A stretch of 64,000 nucleotides of DNA, from the NCBI RefSeq assembly GCF_014851685.1, contig NZ_JACVAC010000005.1, forward strand, positions 124,001 to 188,000. Reading direction: 5' to 3'. This stretch comes from Pseudomonas sp. PDM05. GTDB taxonomy: Bacteria > Pseudomonadota > Gammaproteobacteria > Pseudomonadales > Pseudomonadaceae. The notes below the pieces were generated by a model that saw only the letters and a program-made list of their open reading frames with translations, made no database searches and was not told the DNA's origin. Positions 56,156-64,000 of this stretch are shown here, piece after piece; the first letter of the stretch is position 1; each line of letters starts with the position of its first letter. Position numbers and translations under genes: made by a program.

Positions 56156-57385
56156 ATGCCCGCCGACCTATCGTTTTCACTCAAGCAAGCTCGACGCATG
56201 GCACTGGCCGCCCAGGGATTTTCCGGGCGCCAGGCGCCTGCACAGATCAAGCCCGCGCACCTCAACCGCTTGATCGAGCGCCTCGGTGTGTTACAGATCG
56301 ATTCGGTCAACGCCGTGGTGCGCTCCCATTACCTGCCGCTGTTCTCCCGCTTGGGCAGTTACTCCCCGTCGCTGCTTGAGCAAGCGGCCTGGAGCCAGGG
56401 GCGCCGCCGTTCACTCTTTGAATACTGGGGGCATGAGGCCTCGCTGCTGCCGATGGCGCTGTATCCGTTGTTGCGCTGGCGCATGCAGCGGGCGCAGCAA
56501 GGGCAGGGGATTTACGCGCAGATGGCGCGTTTCGGGCGGGAGCAACAGGCGATCATCCAGCGCGTGCTCAAGACGGTCGAACAGCAGGGCGCCGTCGGCG
56601 CGGGCAGCTTGTCCACCCGCGAAGAGCGCGCTGGCCCATGGTGGGACTGGAGTGACGAAAAGCACGCGCTGGAATGGCTGTTCGCCGCCGGGCTGGTCAC
56701 GGTTGCCGGTCGGCGCGGGTTTGAGCGTCTCTATGATTTGCCGGAGCGCGTCATTCCCGGCGAGATCCTGCAAGCGACTGTCGGCGAAGCCGAAGCCCAG
56801 CGCGGCTTGCTGCTGCACAGCGCCACCGCACTCGGTGTGGGCACCGAAAAAGACCTGCGCGATTACTTCCGCCTGGACCCCGCCGACAGCCGCCATCGTC
56901 TGGCCGAACTGGTGGAAGACGGCCATTTGCTCGTCTGCCAGGTGCAGGGCTGGAAACAACCAGCGTACTGCCTGCCCGAGTCGAAAGTACCCGGCAAGCT
57001 CTCGGCCAGTGCTTTGCTGTCGCCGTTCGACTCGCTGATCTGGGAGCGCAGCCGCACCGAGCGGCTGTTCGATTTCCGTTATCGATTGGAGATTTACACG
57101 CCCCAGCAGAAGCGGGTGTACGGCTACTACGTGCTGCCGTTTTTGCACAACGAACGGATTGCTGCGCGTGTTGACCTGCGTGCCGAACGCGCCAATGGTC
57201 GGCTGGCGGTGCATGCGGTGCATGAAGAAGAGCCGGGGCTGGATGAGCAGGGGATGTTGGCGCTGGCGCTGAACTTGCGGCAGATGGCGGATTGGCTGGG
57301 GCTGGAGCGGGTGCAGTTGAATTGCCAGCGGGCGAGTGCGGTGCGGTTGAGGGCGGCAATGATCAGTATAGGTGTCGGCCTCTAG
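56156..57385 (+). CDS. YcaQ/AlkZ-like winged-helix DNA glycosylase
   Basis: A 409-residue protein of the HTH_42 superfamily: LSFSLKQARRMALAAQGF at the N-terminus, IERLGVLQIDSVNAVVRSHYLPLFSRLG, and a catalytic-region QxQ-like pattern (HEASLLPMAL, RQMADWLGLERVQ). YcaQ (AlkX) unhooks DNA interstrand crosslinks from alkylating agents; AlkZ does so for azinomycin. Start ATG 56156 with GGAGAG upstream. Alone on its strand, followed by a REP pair. Confidence 0.88.
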   Translation: MPADLSFSLKQARRMALAAQGFSGRQAPAQIKPAHLNRLIERLGVLQIDSVNAVVRSHYLPLFSRLGSYSPSLLEQAAWSQGRRRSLFEYWGHEASLLPMALYPLLRWRMQRAQQGQGIYAQMARFGREQQAIIQRVLKTVEQQGAVGAGSLSTREERAGPWWDWSDEKHALEWLFAAGLVTVAGRRGFERLYDLPERVIPGEILQATVGEAEAQRGLLLHSATALGVGTEKDLRDYFRLDPADSRHRLAELVEDGHLLVCQVQGWKQPAYCLPESKVPGKLSASALLSPFDSLIWERSRTERLFDFRYRLEIYTPQQKRVYGYYVLPFLHNERIAARVDLRAERANGRLAVHAVHEEEPGLDEQGMLALALNLRQMADWLGLERVQLNCQRASAVRLRAAMISIGVGL

Positions 57386-57391
57386 GGCCTC

Positions 57392-57463
57392 TTCGCGGGC
57401 AAGCCCGCTCCCACAGTTGAGCGTGTTCACAAATCAAAATGTGGGAGCGCGCGAGCCTGCGAA
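57392..57463. repeat. REP-type inverted pair between the glycosylase and DAHP synthase genes
   Basis: Arms 57392-57415 and 57440-57463; the core GCGGGCAAGCCCGCTCCCAC is complete only in the left arm. It lies between two convergent genes. Confidence 0.82.
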
Positions 57464-57488
57464 GGCGTCAGCCCAGGCAACTAAAATC

Positions 57489-58835
57489 TCAGCGCTTGAC
57501 CTGCTTCAAGGTCTCGGCAATCAAAAACGCCAACTCCAACGACTGGTCCGCATTCATCCGCGGATCACAGTGGGTGTGATAACGGTCCGACAACCCATCT
57601 TCGGTAATCGGCCGTGCACCGCCGATGCATTCGGTGACGTTCTGCCCGGTCATCTCGATATGAATCCCGCCGGCATAAGTGCCCTCGGCCTGATGCACCT
57701 GGAAGAACTCCTTCACTTCGCCAAGGATCTGCGCAAAGTCGCGGGTCTTGTAGCCGCTGCTGGCCTTGATGGTGTTGCCGTGCATCGGGTCGGAACTCCA
57801 CAGCACCTGCTTGCCCTCGCGCTGTACGGCGCGGATGAGGTTTGGCAGGTGGTCGCCGACCTTGCCGGCGCCCATGCGCGCGATCAGATTGAGGCGGCCG
57901 GGGTCGTTGTCCGGGTTGAGGATGTCGATCAGGCGGATCAGGTCGTCGGGGTTCATGCTCGGGCCGACCTTGACCCCAATCGGGTTGTTCACGCCGCGCA
58001 GGAACTCGACATGGGCGCCGTCCAGCTGGCGGGTGCGGTCGCCGATCCAGAGCATGTGGGCCGAGCAGTCGTAGTAGTCGTTGGTCAGGCTGTCGCGGCG
58101 TACGAAGGCTTGCTCGTAGTTGAGCAGCAGCGCTTCGTGGGCGGTGAAGAAGCTGGTTTCGCGCAGTTGCGGCGAACTGTCCATGCCACAGGCGCGCATG
58201 AACGCCAGGGTTTCGTCGATGCGGTCGGCCAGTTGGCTGTATTTTTCCGCCAGGGCAGAGTTGGCGATGAAGTCCAGGTTCCACTTGTGCACCTGGTGCA
58301 GGTCGGCGAAACCGCCCTGGGCAAACGCGCGCAACAAATTGAGGGTGGCGGTGGACTGGTGGTAGGACTGCAGCAGGCGGTCCGGGTCCGGCACGCGGCT
58401 TTTTTCGTCGAAGCCGATACCGTTGACGATGTCGCCCCGGTAGGCGGGCAGGGTGATGCCGTCGATGGTTTCATCGTTGGCCGAGCGCGGCTTGGCGAAC
58501 TGGCCGGCCATGCGCCCGACTTTCACCACCGGGCAGCCGGCGGCGAAGGTCATCACGATGGCCATTTGCAGCAGCACCTTGAAGGTGTCGCGGATTTTCG
58601 CGGCAGAGAACTCGGCGAAGCTTTCGGCGCAGTCGCCACCCTGCAGCAGGAAGGCGCGGCCCTGGGTCACTTCGGCAAACTGACGGCGCAACTCGCGGGC
58701 TTCCCCGGCAAACACCAGCGGCGGGTAGCTGGCCAGGTTCTGCTCCACTTGCAGCAAGTGTGCAGCGTCCGGGTACTGGGGTTGTTGCTGGATCGGCAGG
58801 GCGCGCCAGCTGTCGGGGCTCCAGGGTTGGCTCAT
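57489..58835 (-). CDS. aroF: 3-Deoxy-7-phosphoheptulonate synthase, class II
   Basis: A 448-residue class II DAHP synthase (plant/AroA-II type): [42 protein letters not shown] and [13 protein letters not shown] are canonical. It catalyses the same reaction as the class I enzyme at 43.5 kb. Class II forms in Pseudomonas are commonly tied to secondary metabolism or differently regulated flux, but no such gene is adjacent. ATG 58835 ([20 protein letters not shown]). Confidence 0.94.
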   Translation of the reverse strand: MSQPWSPDSWRALPIQQQPQYPDAAHLLQVEQNLASYPPLVFAGEARELRRQFAEVTQGRAFLLQGGDCAESFAEFSAAKIRDTFKVLLQMAIVMTFAAGCPVVKVGRMAGQFAKPRSANDETIDGITLPAYRGDIVNGIGFDEKSRVPDPDRLLQSYHQSTATLNLLRAFAQGGFADLHQVHKWNLDFIANSALAEKYSQLADRIDETLAFMRACGMDSSPQLRETSFFTAHEALLLNYEQAFVRRDSLTNDYYDCSAHMLWIGDRTRQLDGAHVEFLRGVNNPIGVKVGPSMNPDDLIRLIDILNPDNDPGRLNLIARMGAGKVGDHLPNLIRAVQREGKQVLWSSDPMHGNTIKASSGYKTRDFAQILGEVKEFFQVHQAEGTYAGGIHIEMTGQNVTECIGGARPITEDGLSDRYHTHCDPRMNADQSLELAFLIAETLKQVKR

Positions 58836-58958
58836 CTTGAACTCGATTGGCTGATTGACGTTGGGCGCCAATGTTATCAGCAATTAGTGCGTGACCTGTT
58901 GCCGCCGGTTGGCCGACAATCGCGCCTTTGCCGTGTAGCCAAGCCTTTAGGAGTAGTG

Positions 58959-59714
58959 ATGAGCGAGGAGCGTGTCGAGCGCCTGCTGGCCGAAGTCCAT
59001 GATGATTTCGGCATGATCCGTGTGCTCGAAGTGGCCGATTACCGGTTTCTCGAATTTGGCGACGCCATTGAGCAAAGCTGCGTGTTCACGGCCGACCCGA
59101 GCTGGCTGGAATACGACTACACCCGCGCAATGCTGATTGGCGCGTTGTGCCATGAACAGCCGGAGAGTGCGCTGTTCCTTGGTTTGGGCGCGGGTACGCT
59201 GACCCAGGCATGTCTCAAGTTCTTACCGCTGGAAGATGTGGAAGCCATCGAGCTGCGCCCCGATGTGCCGCGTCTGGCCATCGAGTACCTGGGGCTGGAC
59301 GACGATCCGCGCCTGTACATCCGCATTGGCGACGCTTTGCAACTGCTGGAAACCGCTGAGTCGGCCGATCTGATTTTCGTCGACCTGTATACCGATGTCG
59401 GCCCCGGCGTCGGACACCTGGCCTGGACCTTCCTGGAAAATTGCCAGAAGAAGCTCAACCCTGGCGGCTGGCTGGTGATCAACCAGTGGGCCACCGATGA
59501 TGGCAAGCCGCTGGGCGCGGCATTGTTGCGTGGCTTGTACCACCGGCATTATTGGGAACTGCCGGTGAAGGAGGGCAATGTGATTTTGCTGGTGCCTTCG
59601 GAGTTGGACCAGCTATTGGACATGCAGGCGCTGTCGGCCCGTGCCGAGGCCCTGGCGCCGCGGTTGGGGTACTCGTTGCAGGCGTTGATCAAGGCGATCC
59701 GGCCGGCGACTTAG
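58959..59714 (+). CDS. Spermidine synthase-like methyltransferase-fold protein
   Basis: A 251-residue protein of the spermidine/spermine synthase fold: LFLGLGAGTLTQACL (the SAM/dcSAM glycine motif), EAIELRPDVPRLAIEYL and DLIFVDLYTDVG. The usual active-site DG of SpeE is not clear, so aminopropyl transfer is doubtful and a nucleotide-binding relative is as likely. TAGGAG lies before ATG 58959. It is divergent from the class II DAHP synthase gene; the open frame extends upstream against that gene but is not coding there. Confidence 0.85.
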   Translation: MSEERVERLLAEVHDDFGMIRVLEVADYRFLEFGDAIEQSCVFTADPSWLEYDYTRAMLIGALCHEQPESALFLGLGAGTLTQACLKFLPLEDVEAIELRPDVPRLAIEYLGLDDDPRLYIRIGDALQLLETAESADLIFVDLYTDVGPGVGHLAWTFLENCQKKLNPGGWLVINQWATDDGKPLGAALLRGLYHRHYWELPVKEGNVILLVPSELDQLLDMQALSARAEALAPRLGYSLQALIKAIRPAT

Positions 59715-59731
59715 GTGTGTGTGCCGACGCC

Positions 59732-59813
59732 TTCGCGGGCAAGCCCGCTCCCACATTCAACCGCATTCCAAAGGATGTCCGCGGTTAAGTGTGGGGGCGG
59801 GCTTGCCCGCGAA
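59732..59813. repeat. REP-type inverted pair after the spermidine synthase-like gene
   Basis: Arms 59732-59755 and 59790-59813, nearly perfect (one mismatch in 24), core GCGGGCAAGCCCGCTCCCAC, spacer 34 bases. It lies between convergent genes. Confidence 0.9.
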
Positions 59814-59833
59814 GAGGCCATCACTGTCGGCAA

Positions 59834-60625
59834 CTAAATACCTTTAAACACCCCGGGCCGCTTCTCGATCATCGCTTTCACACCTTCCTTGGCATCTTCG
59901 CTGTTGAGCAGTTTATCCACCATCGGCGGCAACGCCTGCGCCGCCACGGCTTCGCCTTCCATCCGCGCCAGGCGTGCCGACATCAATGTCGCCTGTACAC
60001 CCAGTGGCGCCTGGCGCGCAATGCGATTGGCCAACTCGATGGCGCGTGGCAGCAAGTCTTCGCTGGCCATCACTTCCTGCACCAGGCCCAGGCGCAACGC
60101 TTCATGGGCGTCGAACTCATCCCCGGTGAGCAACCAGCGCATCGCGTTGCCCCAACCGGCGATCTGCGGGAAGCGCAATGTCGCGCCGCCAAACGGAAAG
60201 ATCCCACGCTGTACTTCCATCTGCGCAAAGCGCGTATTGCTTGCGCACAGGTTGATGTCGGCCGCCAACATCAGCTCGATCCCGATAGTCAGGCAGTAAC
60301 CCTGGGCGGCAACGATCACGGGTTTGCCCACCCGTGGGCCGGCGAACACGCCCCAGGGATCACATCCCCCCAGCGGCGGTTGCCAGCCGCCAGCCATCAC
60401 CGCGCTGACATTCGCCAGGTCGAGGCCGGCGGTGAAGTGGTCGCCGTGGGCAAACACCACGGCGACCCGCGCATCGTCATTTCGATCAAATTCGCCATAA
60501 GCCAGGCTCAGCTCGTTGAGCAAATCCAGGTCAAAGGCGTTGCGTTTCGCCACCCGATCCAGGCCCAAGAGCAAGACATGGCCCTGGAGTGCACGGCTGA
60601 CGCGACTGCTGCTGGCTTGATTCAT
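59834..60625 (-). CDS. Enoyl-CoA hydratase/isomerase family protein
   Basis: A 263-residue crotonase-fold protein with the oxyanion-hole motifs HGDHFTAGLDL and GYCLTIGIELMLAADI and the C-terminal helix QAPLGVQATLMSARLARM. The usual pair of catalytic glutamates is not obvious at both sites, so hydratase activity is not assured; other crotonase reactions are possible. Start ATG 60625 (MNQASSSRVSRAL). Isolated, with no fatty-acid operon. Confidence 0.88.
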   Translation of the reverse strand: MNQASSSRVSRALQGHVLLLGLDRVAKRNAFDLDLLNELSLAYGEFDRNDDARVAVVFAHGDHFTAGLDLANVSAVMAGGWQPPLGGCDPWGVFAGPRVGKPVIVAAQGYCLTIGIELMLAADINLCASNTRFAQMEVQRGIFPFGGATLRFPQIAGWGNAMRWLLTGDEFDAHEALRLGLVQEVMASEDLLPRAIELANRIARQAPLGVQATLMSARLARMEGEAVAAQALPPMVDKLLNSEDAKEGVKAMIEKRPGVFKGI

Positions 60626-61048
60626 CGGGTGTGCCCTCGGGCGCAAGCTAGGTTTCGGACCAAAGGGTCTTGGTGGTTGGGTGAACCGTTTAAGCGTTAT
60701 GACCAGCAGGGCCGGGCCTTTGAAAAATAGACCCTGTGGGAGTTATCTGCAAAGACTGTGACACGCTGCGGTTTATCGGTGCTTTGCGATAAAAAAAGCT
60801 CCCTTTTTCAGGTATTTCCGGTATAGTGCGCGCCGGCCTTTAACCGGGCCGCGTTTAGGTAGCGCAATTCCCCGAAGTCAGCTTCGGCTGCACGTCCGCA
60901 CAGCGGACTCTCCCTTGACGAATCTTTTTTCTTTCATTCGTTTTCGCAAATCCCCGCCGACAAAGCAGCCAGGGCGACTCTTGAGTCTCAACACGGCATG
61001 CGCAGCTTTGGAGCATGGGTCTTTGCGGATGCACTTAGAGGCAGACCC
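60626..61048 (+). promoter_or_regulatory. 423-bp region upstream of deaD with promoter and structured leader
   Basis: A -10-like TATAGT is at 60822-60827, implying a leader of about 215 bases. It contains three tight hairpins: CGGCC/GGCCG (60834-60851), CCGAAG/CTTCGG (60872-60887) and GTCCGC/GCGGAC (60894-60908), then a pyrimidine-rich stretch. DeaD/CsdA mRNAs in other bacteria have long regulatory 5' UTRs. Nothing protein-coding is seen in 60626-60820. Confidence 0.6.
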
Positions 61049-62722
61049 ATGACCCAGGAAACCGGCGGCTTCGCCGCTTTTAATCTGAACCCGAATATCC
61101 TTGCAGCCGTCGCAGCGACTGGCTACGAAGAGCCTTCGGCGATTCAGCAGCAATCGATCCCGATCATCATGGCCGGCAAGGACATGATTGGCCAGGCGCA
61201 AACCGGTACCGGTAAAACCGCCGCGTTCGCCCTGCCTATCCTGCACTGCATCGATCCTGCCAAGCGCGAACCGCAAGCCCTGATCCTTGCGCCAACCCGT
61301 GAGTTGGCGCTGCAAGTAGCAACCGCTTTCGAAACCTATGCCAAGCAAATGCCAGGCGTAACCGTTGTGGCCGTTTACGGCGGCGCGCCTATGGGCCCAC
61401 AACTGAAAGCAATCCGTAATGGCGCACAGATCGTTGTCGCCACGCCGGGCCGTCTGTGCGACCACCTGCGTCGTGACGAAAAAGTCCTGTCGACCGTGAA
61501 CCACCTGGTTCTCGACGAAGCTGACGAAATGTTGAAGCTGGGCTTCATGGATGACTTGGAAGTCATCTTCAAGGCGCTGCCACCGACCCGTCAGACCGTA
61601 CTGTTCTCGGCTACCTTGCCACAGTCGATCCGTGCCATTGCCGAGCGTCACCTGCGTGATCCAGAGCACGTGAAGATCCAGACCAAGACTCAGACCGTTA
61701 CCGCGATCGAACAGGCTCACCTGTTGGTTCACGCTGACCAGAAGACCTCGGCTGTATTGAGCCTGCTGGAAGTCGAAGACTTCGACGCCCTGATCATGTT
61801 CGTGCGTACCAAGCAAGCGACCCTGGACCTGGCCAGTGCCCTGGAAGCCAAAGGCTACAAAGCCGCTGCGCTGAACGGTGACATCGCCCAGAACCAACGT
61901 GAGCGCGTAATCGACTCCCTCAAGGATGGCCGTCTGGACATCGTTGTAGCGACCGACGTTGCCGCTCGTGGTCTCGACGTTCCACGTATCACCCACGTGT
62001 TCAACGTTGACATGCCTTACGATCCAGAGTCCTACGTTCACCGTATCGGCCGTACCGGCCGTGCGGGTCGCGAAGGTCGTGCTCTGCTGCTGGTGACTCC
62101 ACGTGAGCGCCGCATGCTGCAAGTGATCGAGCGTGTGACCGGTCAGAAAGTTGCCGAAGTCCGCCTGCCGGACGCCCAGGCTGTCCTGGATGCGCGCATC
62201 AAGAAACTGACCAACAGCCTGGCACCACTGGTGGCTGACGCTGAATCGACCCACGGCGACCTGCTGGACCGCCTGACCGCCGATATCGGTTGCACCCCTC
62301 GTGCCCTGGCTGCAGCTCTGCTGCGCAAAGCGACCAACGGTCAAGCCCTGACCCTGGCTGCCATCGAGAAAGAACGTCCACTGGTTCCGAACAGCGCGCC
62401 ACGCGGTGATCGTCCAGAGCGTTCCGGCGACCGTCCAGACCGTGGTGATCGTGAGCGTCGTGCTCCGGTTCCATTGGCTGAAGGTCGTGCTCGTTGCCGT
62501 ACCGCGCTGGGTGCGCGTGATGGTATCGCGGCCAAGAACCTGCTGGGCGCTATCCTCAACGAGGGTGGCCTGGCGCGTGAAGCCATCGGTCGCATCCAGG
62601 TCCGTGACAGCTTCTCCCTGGTGGAGCTGCCGGAAGACGGTCTGGAAAAACTGCTGGCCAAGCTGAAAGACACTCGCGTTGCCGGTAAGCAGCTCAAACT
62701 GCGTCGCTACCGCGAAGATTGA
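61049..62722 (+). CDS. deaD: DeaD/CsdA DEAD-box RNA helicase
   Basis: A 557-residue helicase: Q motif, AQTGTGKT, PTRELALQ, DEAD in VLDEADEML, SAT, and HRIGRTGRAGR, followed by a basic linker and a C-terminal RNA-binding domain (about 485-545, RCRTALGARDGIAAKNLLGA) typical of DeaD/DbpA. It remodels RNA in ribosome assembly and cold growth. ATG 61049 (MTQETGGFAAFNLNPNI) is preferred to an upstream ATG. Codon use is highly biased. Leader structure and terminator point to regulated, strong expression. Confidence 0.95.
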   Translation: MTQETGGFAAFNLNPNILAAVAATGYEEPSAIQQQSIPIIMAGKDMIGQAQTGTGKTAAFALPILHCIDPAKREPQALILAPTRELALQVATAFETYAKQMPGVTVVAVYGGAPMGPQLKAIRNGAQIVVATPGRLCDHLRRDEKVLSTVNHLVLDEADEMLKLGFMDDLEVIFKALPPTRQTVLFSATLPQSIRAIAERHLRDPEHVKIQTKTQTVTAIEQAHLLVHADQKTSAVLSLLEVEDFDALIMFVRTKQATLDLASALEAKGYKAAALNGDIAQNQRERVIDSLKDGRLDIVVATDVAARGLDVPRITHVFNVDMPYDPESYVHRIGRTGRAGREGRALLLVTPRERRMLQVIERVTGQKVAEVRLPDAQAVLDARIKKLTNSLAPLVADAESTHGDLLDRLTADIGCTPRALAAALLRKATNGQALTLAAIEKERPLVPNSAPRGDRPERSGDRPDRGDRERRAPVPLAEGRARCRTALGARDGIAAKNLLGAILNEGGLAREAIGRIQVRDSFSLVELPEDGLEKLLAKLKDTRVAGKQLKLRRYRED

Positions 62723-62751
62723 TCCGCCCCTGGGCTGATTGATCGCACATA

Positions 62752-62782
62752 AAAAATCCCCGACTGGTTCGGGGATTTTTTT
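62752..62782. terminator. Terminator of deaD
   Basis: TCCCCGA (62757-62763) with TCGGGGA (62769-62775), flanked by A6 and T8 tracts. It can work in both directions against the convergent dioxygenase gene. Confidence 0.9.
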
Positions 62783-62830
62783 TGCCTGCTCGATTTAGGG
62801 TCAACCGCCGCTCCCACATTGTGATCTGTG

Positions 62831-63598
62831 TCAGCCAAACCGGTAGATGTCCATGCCCAAGGCACCCATGGTGAAGCCCTGGTGCGCGATGCTGAAATCC
62901 CCGCCGGCGCCGCGCGCGAAGTACAGCGGCAACAGGTGCTCATCACTCGGATGGCTACGTACTGCATGCGGTGCCTGGCGCCGATAATCATGCAGCGCGG
63001 CCTCATCGTTGGCGGCCAGCTTTTCCACCATCCAATCGCGAAACTCCCGTGCCCACGGCTCGATGCTTTCCGGCCCGGCGTGCCAGTCCAGCTCACCCAG
63101 GTTGTGAGTGATGCTGCCCGAGCCGATCAACAGCACGCCTTGCCCGCGCAAGCCGGCGAGGGCATGTCCGACCCGCGTCTGCAGGGCAGGGCCCATGCGG
63201 CTGGGCAACGATACCTGCACCACCGGAATGTCTGCCGCGGGGTACATCAGCGACAGCGGCACCCAGGTGCCGTGGTCGAAAGGGCGGCGCTCATCGATAC
63301 GTGCATTCAGGCCGTCGGCGTGCAGCAATTCGACAATCTCGCCGGCCAGTTGCGGGTCGCCCGGTGCCGGGTACTGCACCGCGAACAGTTCGCGGGGGAA
63401 GCCGCCGAAGTCATGCCAGGTTTCTGGTGCGGCGCTGCCGCTGACCAGCAGCTCCTGGCTTTCCCAGTGCGCCGAGACCACGACAATCGCCTTCGGTCGC
63501 GGCATTTCGGCAGCCAGGCGCTGAAGGGCAGGGCCGCTGGCGCCGGGTTGCAGGGCGAGCATGGGCGAACCGTGGGAGATAAACAGGCTGGGGAACAT
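62831..63598 (-). CDS. YgiD-type class III extradiol dioxygenase-like protein
   Basis: A 255-residue LigB-superfamily protein: LFISHGSPMLAL near the start, VVVSAHWESQE, and a final HLGELD-like region with SITHNLGEL; these histidines bind the metal. Its closest named kin are the 4,5-DOPA dioxygenase YgiD. The physiological substrate in Pseudomonas is not known. ATG 63598 (MFPSLFISHGSPM). Divergent from tpm with 103 bases between starts. Confidence 0.87.
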   Translation of the reverse strand: MFPSLFISHGSPMLALQPGASGPALQRLAAEMPRPKAIVVVSAHWESQELLVSGSAAPETWHDFGGFPRELFAVQYPAPGDPQLAGEIVELLHADGLNARIDERRPFDHGTWVPLSLMYPAADIPVVQVSLPSRMGPALQTRVGHALAGLRGQGVLLIGSGSITHNLGELDWHAGPESIEPWAREFRDWMVEKLAANDEAALHDYRRQAPHAVRSHPSDEHLLPLYFARGAGGDFSIAHQGFTMGALGMDIYRFG

Positions 63599-63701
63599 AA
63601 GTAGGGTCCTGAGCGTTAACATGGAGCCATCTTCAATCAGATCATTGATCTAAATCTAATATAAGTTTTAGCGCAATTTGATCGAATTTTCGGGGGTGTC
63701 C

Positions 63702-64000
63702 ATGGAACCCAAGTTTTGGCAGGAGCGCTGGGCGCGGAATCAGATCGGCTTTCACTTGCCTGAGGTCAACCCGTACCTGCAACGGCACTGGCCGCCATTG
63801 GCTGAAGGCGCCAAGGTGCTGGTGCCCTTGTGTGGCAAGAGCCTGGACTTGATGTGGCTGGCCAGCCAAGGCCTGCGGGTATTGGGTGTGGAGCTGTCGG
63901 AGCAGGCGGTTGAGGCGTTCTTCAGTGAGCAGAATCTCACGCCGCGCATCACCGCGCGGGGTGTGTTCAAGGTGTATCAGGCGGATTCGATCGAGATTTG
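63702..64000 (+). CDS. tpm: Thiopurine S-methyltransferase, 3' end outside window
   Basis: The first 99 codons are visible. [19 protein letters not shown], then [19 protein letters not shown] with the SAM-binding motif and [13 protein letters not shown] match bacterial Tpm. It methylates thiopurines and, in Pseudomonas, selenium/tellurium species. Full length is about 217 residues, so more than half lies beyond the window. Confidence 0.92.
   Translation, partial: MEPKFWQERWARNQIGFHLPEVNPYLQRHWPPLAEGAKVLVPLCGKSLDLMWLASQGLRVLGVELSEQAVEAFFSEQNLTPRITARGVFKVYQADSIEI

Noticed and set aside
57372..58958. Open frame in phase with the spermidine synthase-like gene running 529 codons upstream
   Set aside because: It lies wholly antisense to the class II DAHP synthase and has the Gly/Ala/His/Gln-rich composition of reversed GC-rich codons; the real start has TAGGAG at 58959.

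Overview
The window looks like a chromosome segment of a fluorescent Pseudomonas (P. fluorescens group). The basis is the gene set: an OprI-type lipoprotein, EarP next to EF-P with Arg32, a wbpM-type gene near comEA at the end of an O-antigen locus, a class II DAHP synthase, an OhrR/Ohr pair, and scattered REP-type inverted repeats built on GCGGGCAAGCCCGCTCCCAC. Most of the window is dense and GC-rich. Bases 1-9.8 kb are visibly more AT-rich, with codon use unlike the rest, as expected of an exchangeable surface-polysaccharide locus. I saw no tRNA, rRNA, CRISPR array, transposase or prophage gene.

Layout. (1) 1-9.8 kb: 3' end of an O-antigen/surface glycan cluster. It holds an asparagine synthase-like amidotransferase (cut by the window edge), a GT4 glycosyltransferase, a PglC-like phosphoglycosyl transferase, a DegT-family sugar aminotransferase, a WbpM-like membrane dehydratase, and then a translationally coupled trio (ATP-grasp ligase, NAD-dependent epimerase, HAD hydrolase). 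The ATP-grasp gene carries an 11-G run in its glycine-rich loop. (2) 10-14.3 kb: comEA-like gene, TetR, GntR, a DUF1989 protein, a tiny DUF2897 protein and an ethanolamine-type permease. (3) 14.5-22.7 kb: the complete kdpFABC potassium pump with its kdpDE two-component system. A triple TTTACGCC repeat lies in front of it and two palindromic repeats lie inside it. (4) 22.8-31.1 kb: patatin-like protein, lipoprotein, CHAD, thioesterase, Mpo1-like, chemoreceptor, TatD, MltF, DoxX.

(5) 31.1-36.3 kb: the least ordinary stretch. A sigma70-like promoter drives a leader that folds by eye as a SAM-II riboswitch with a long internal loop, in front of a 102-residue orphan protein. This gene meets tail-to-tail a GldG-GldF-GldA-type ABC system whose ATPase lacks a normal signature motif and H-loop histidine. 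A divergent gene encodes an unrecognised coiled-coil protein. (6) 36.4-44.6 kb: greB, YbbP/YbbA-type ABC system, TesA esterase, L,D-transpeptidase, oprI, small GNAT protein, class I DAHP synthase. (7) 44.7-52.4 kb: PilZ, thioredoxin-like, PanE-like, 5'-nucleotidase, UspA, CysB, GreA-like factor, earP-efp, ohr. (8) 52.6-64 kb: OhrR, two LysR regulators flanking a TauE-type exporter, DUF1127, YcaQ/AlkZ glycosylase, class II DAHP synthase, spermidine synthase-like protein, enoyl-CoA hydratase, DeaD helicase with a structured leader, a YgiD-like dioxygenase, and the start of tpm.

How the genes work together: the first cluster plausibly makes and polymerises a 4-amino-4,6-dideoxy-N-acetylhexosamine-type glycan. 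KdpDE senses potassium limitation and switches on KdpFABC. OhrR and Ohr form a peroxide switch. EarP rhamnosylates the EF-P encoded directly downstream. Functional names rest on motifs read by eye; no alignment, folding or database search was run.
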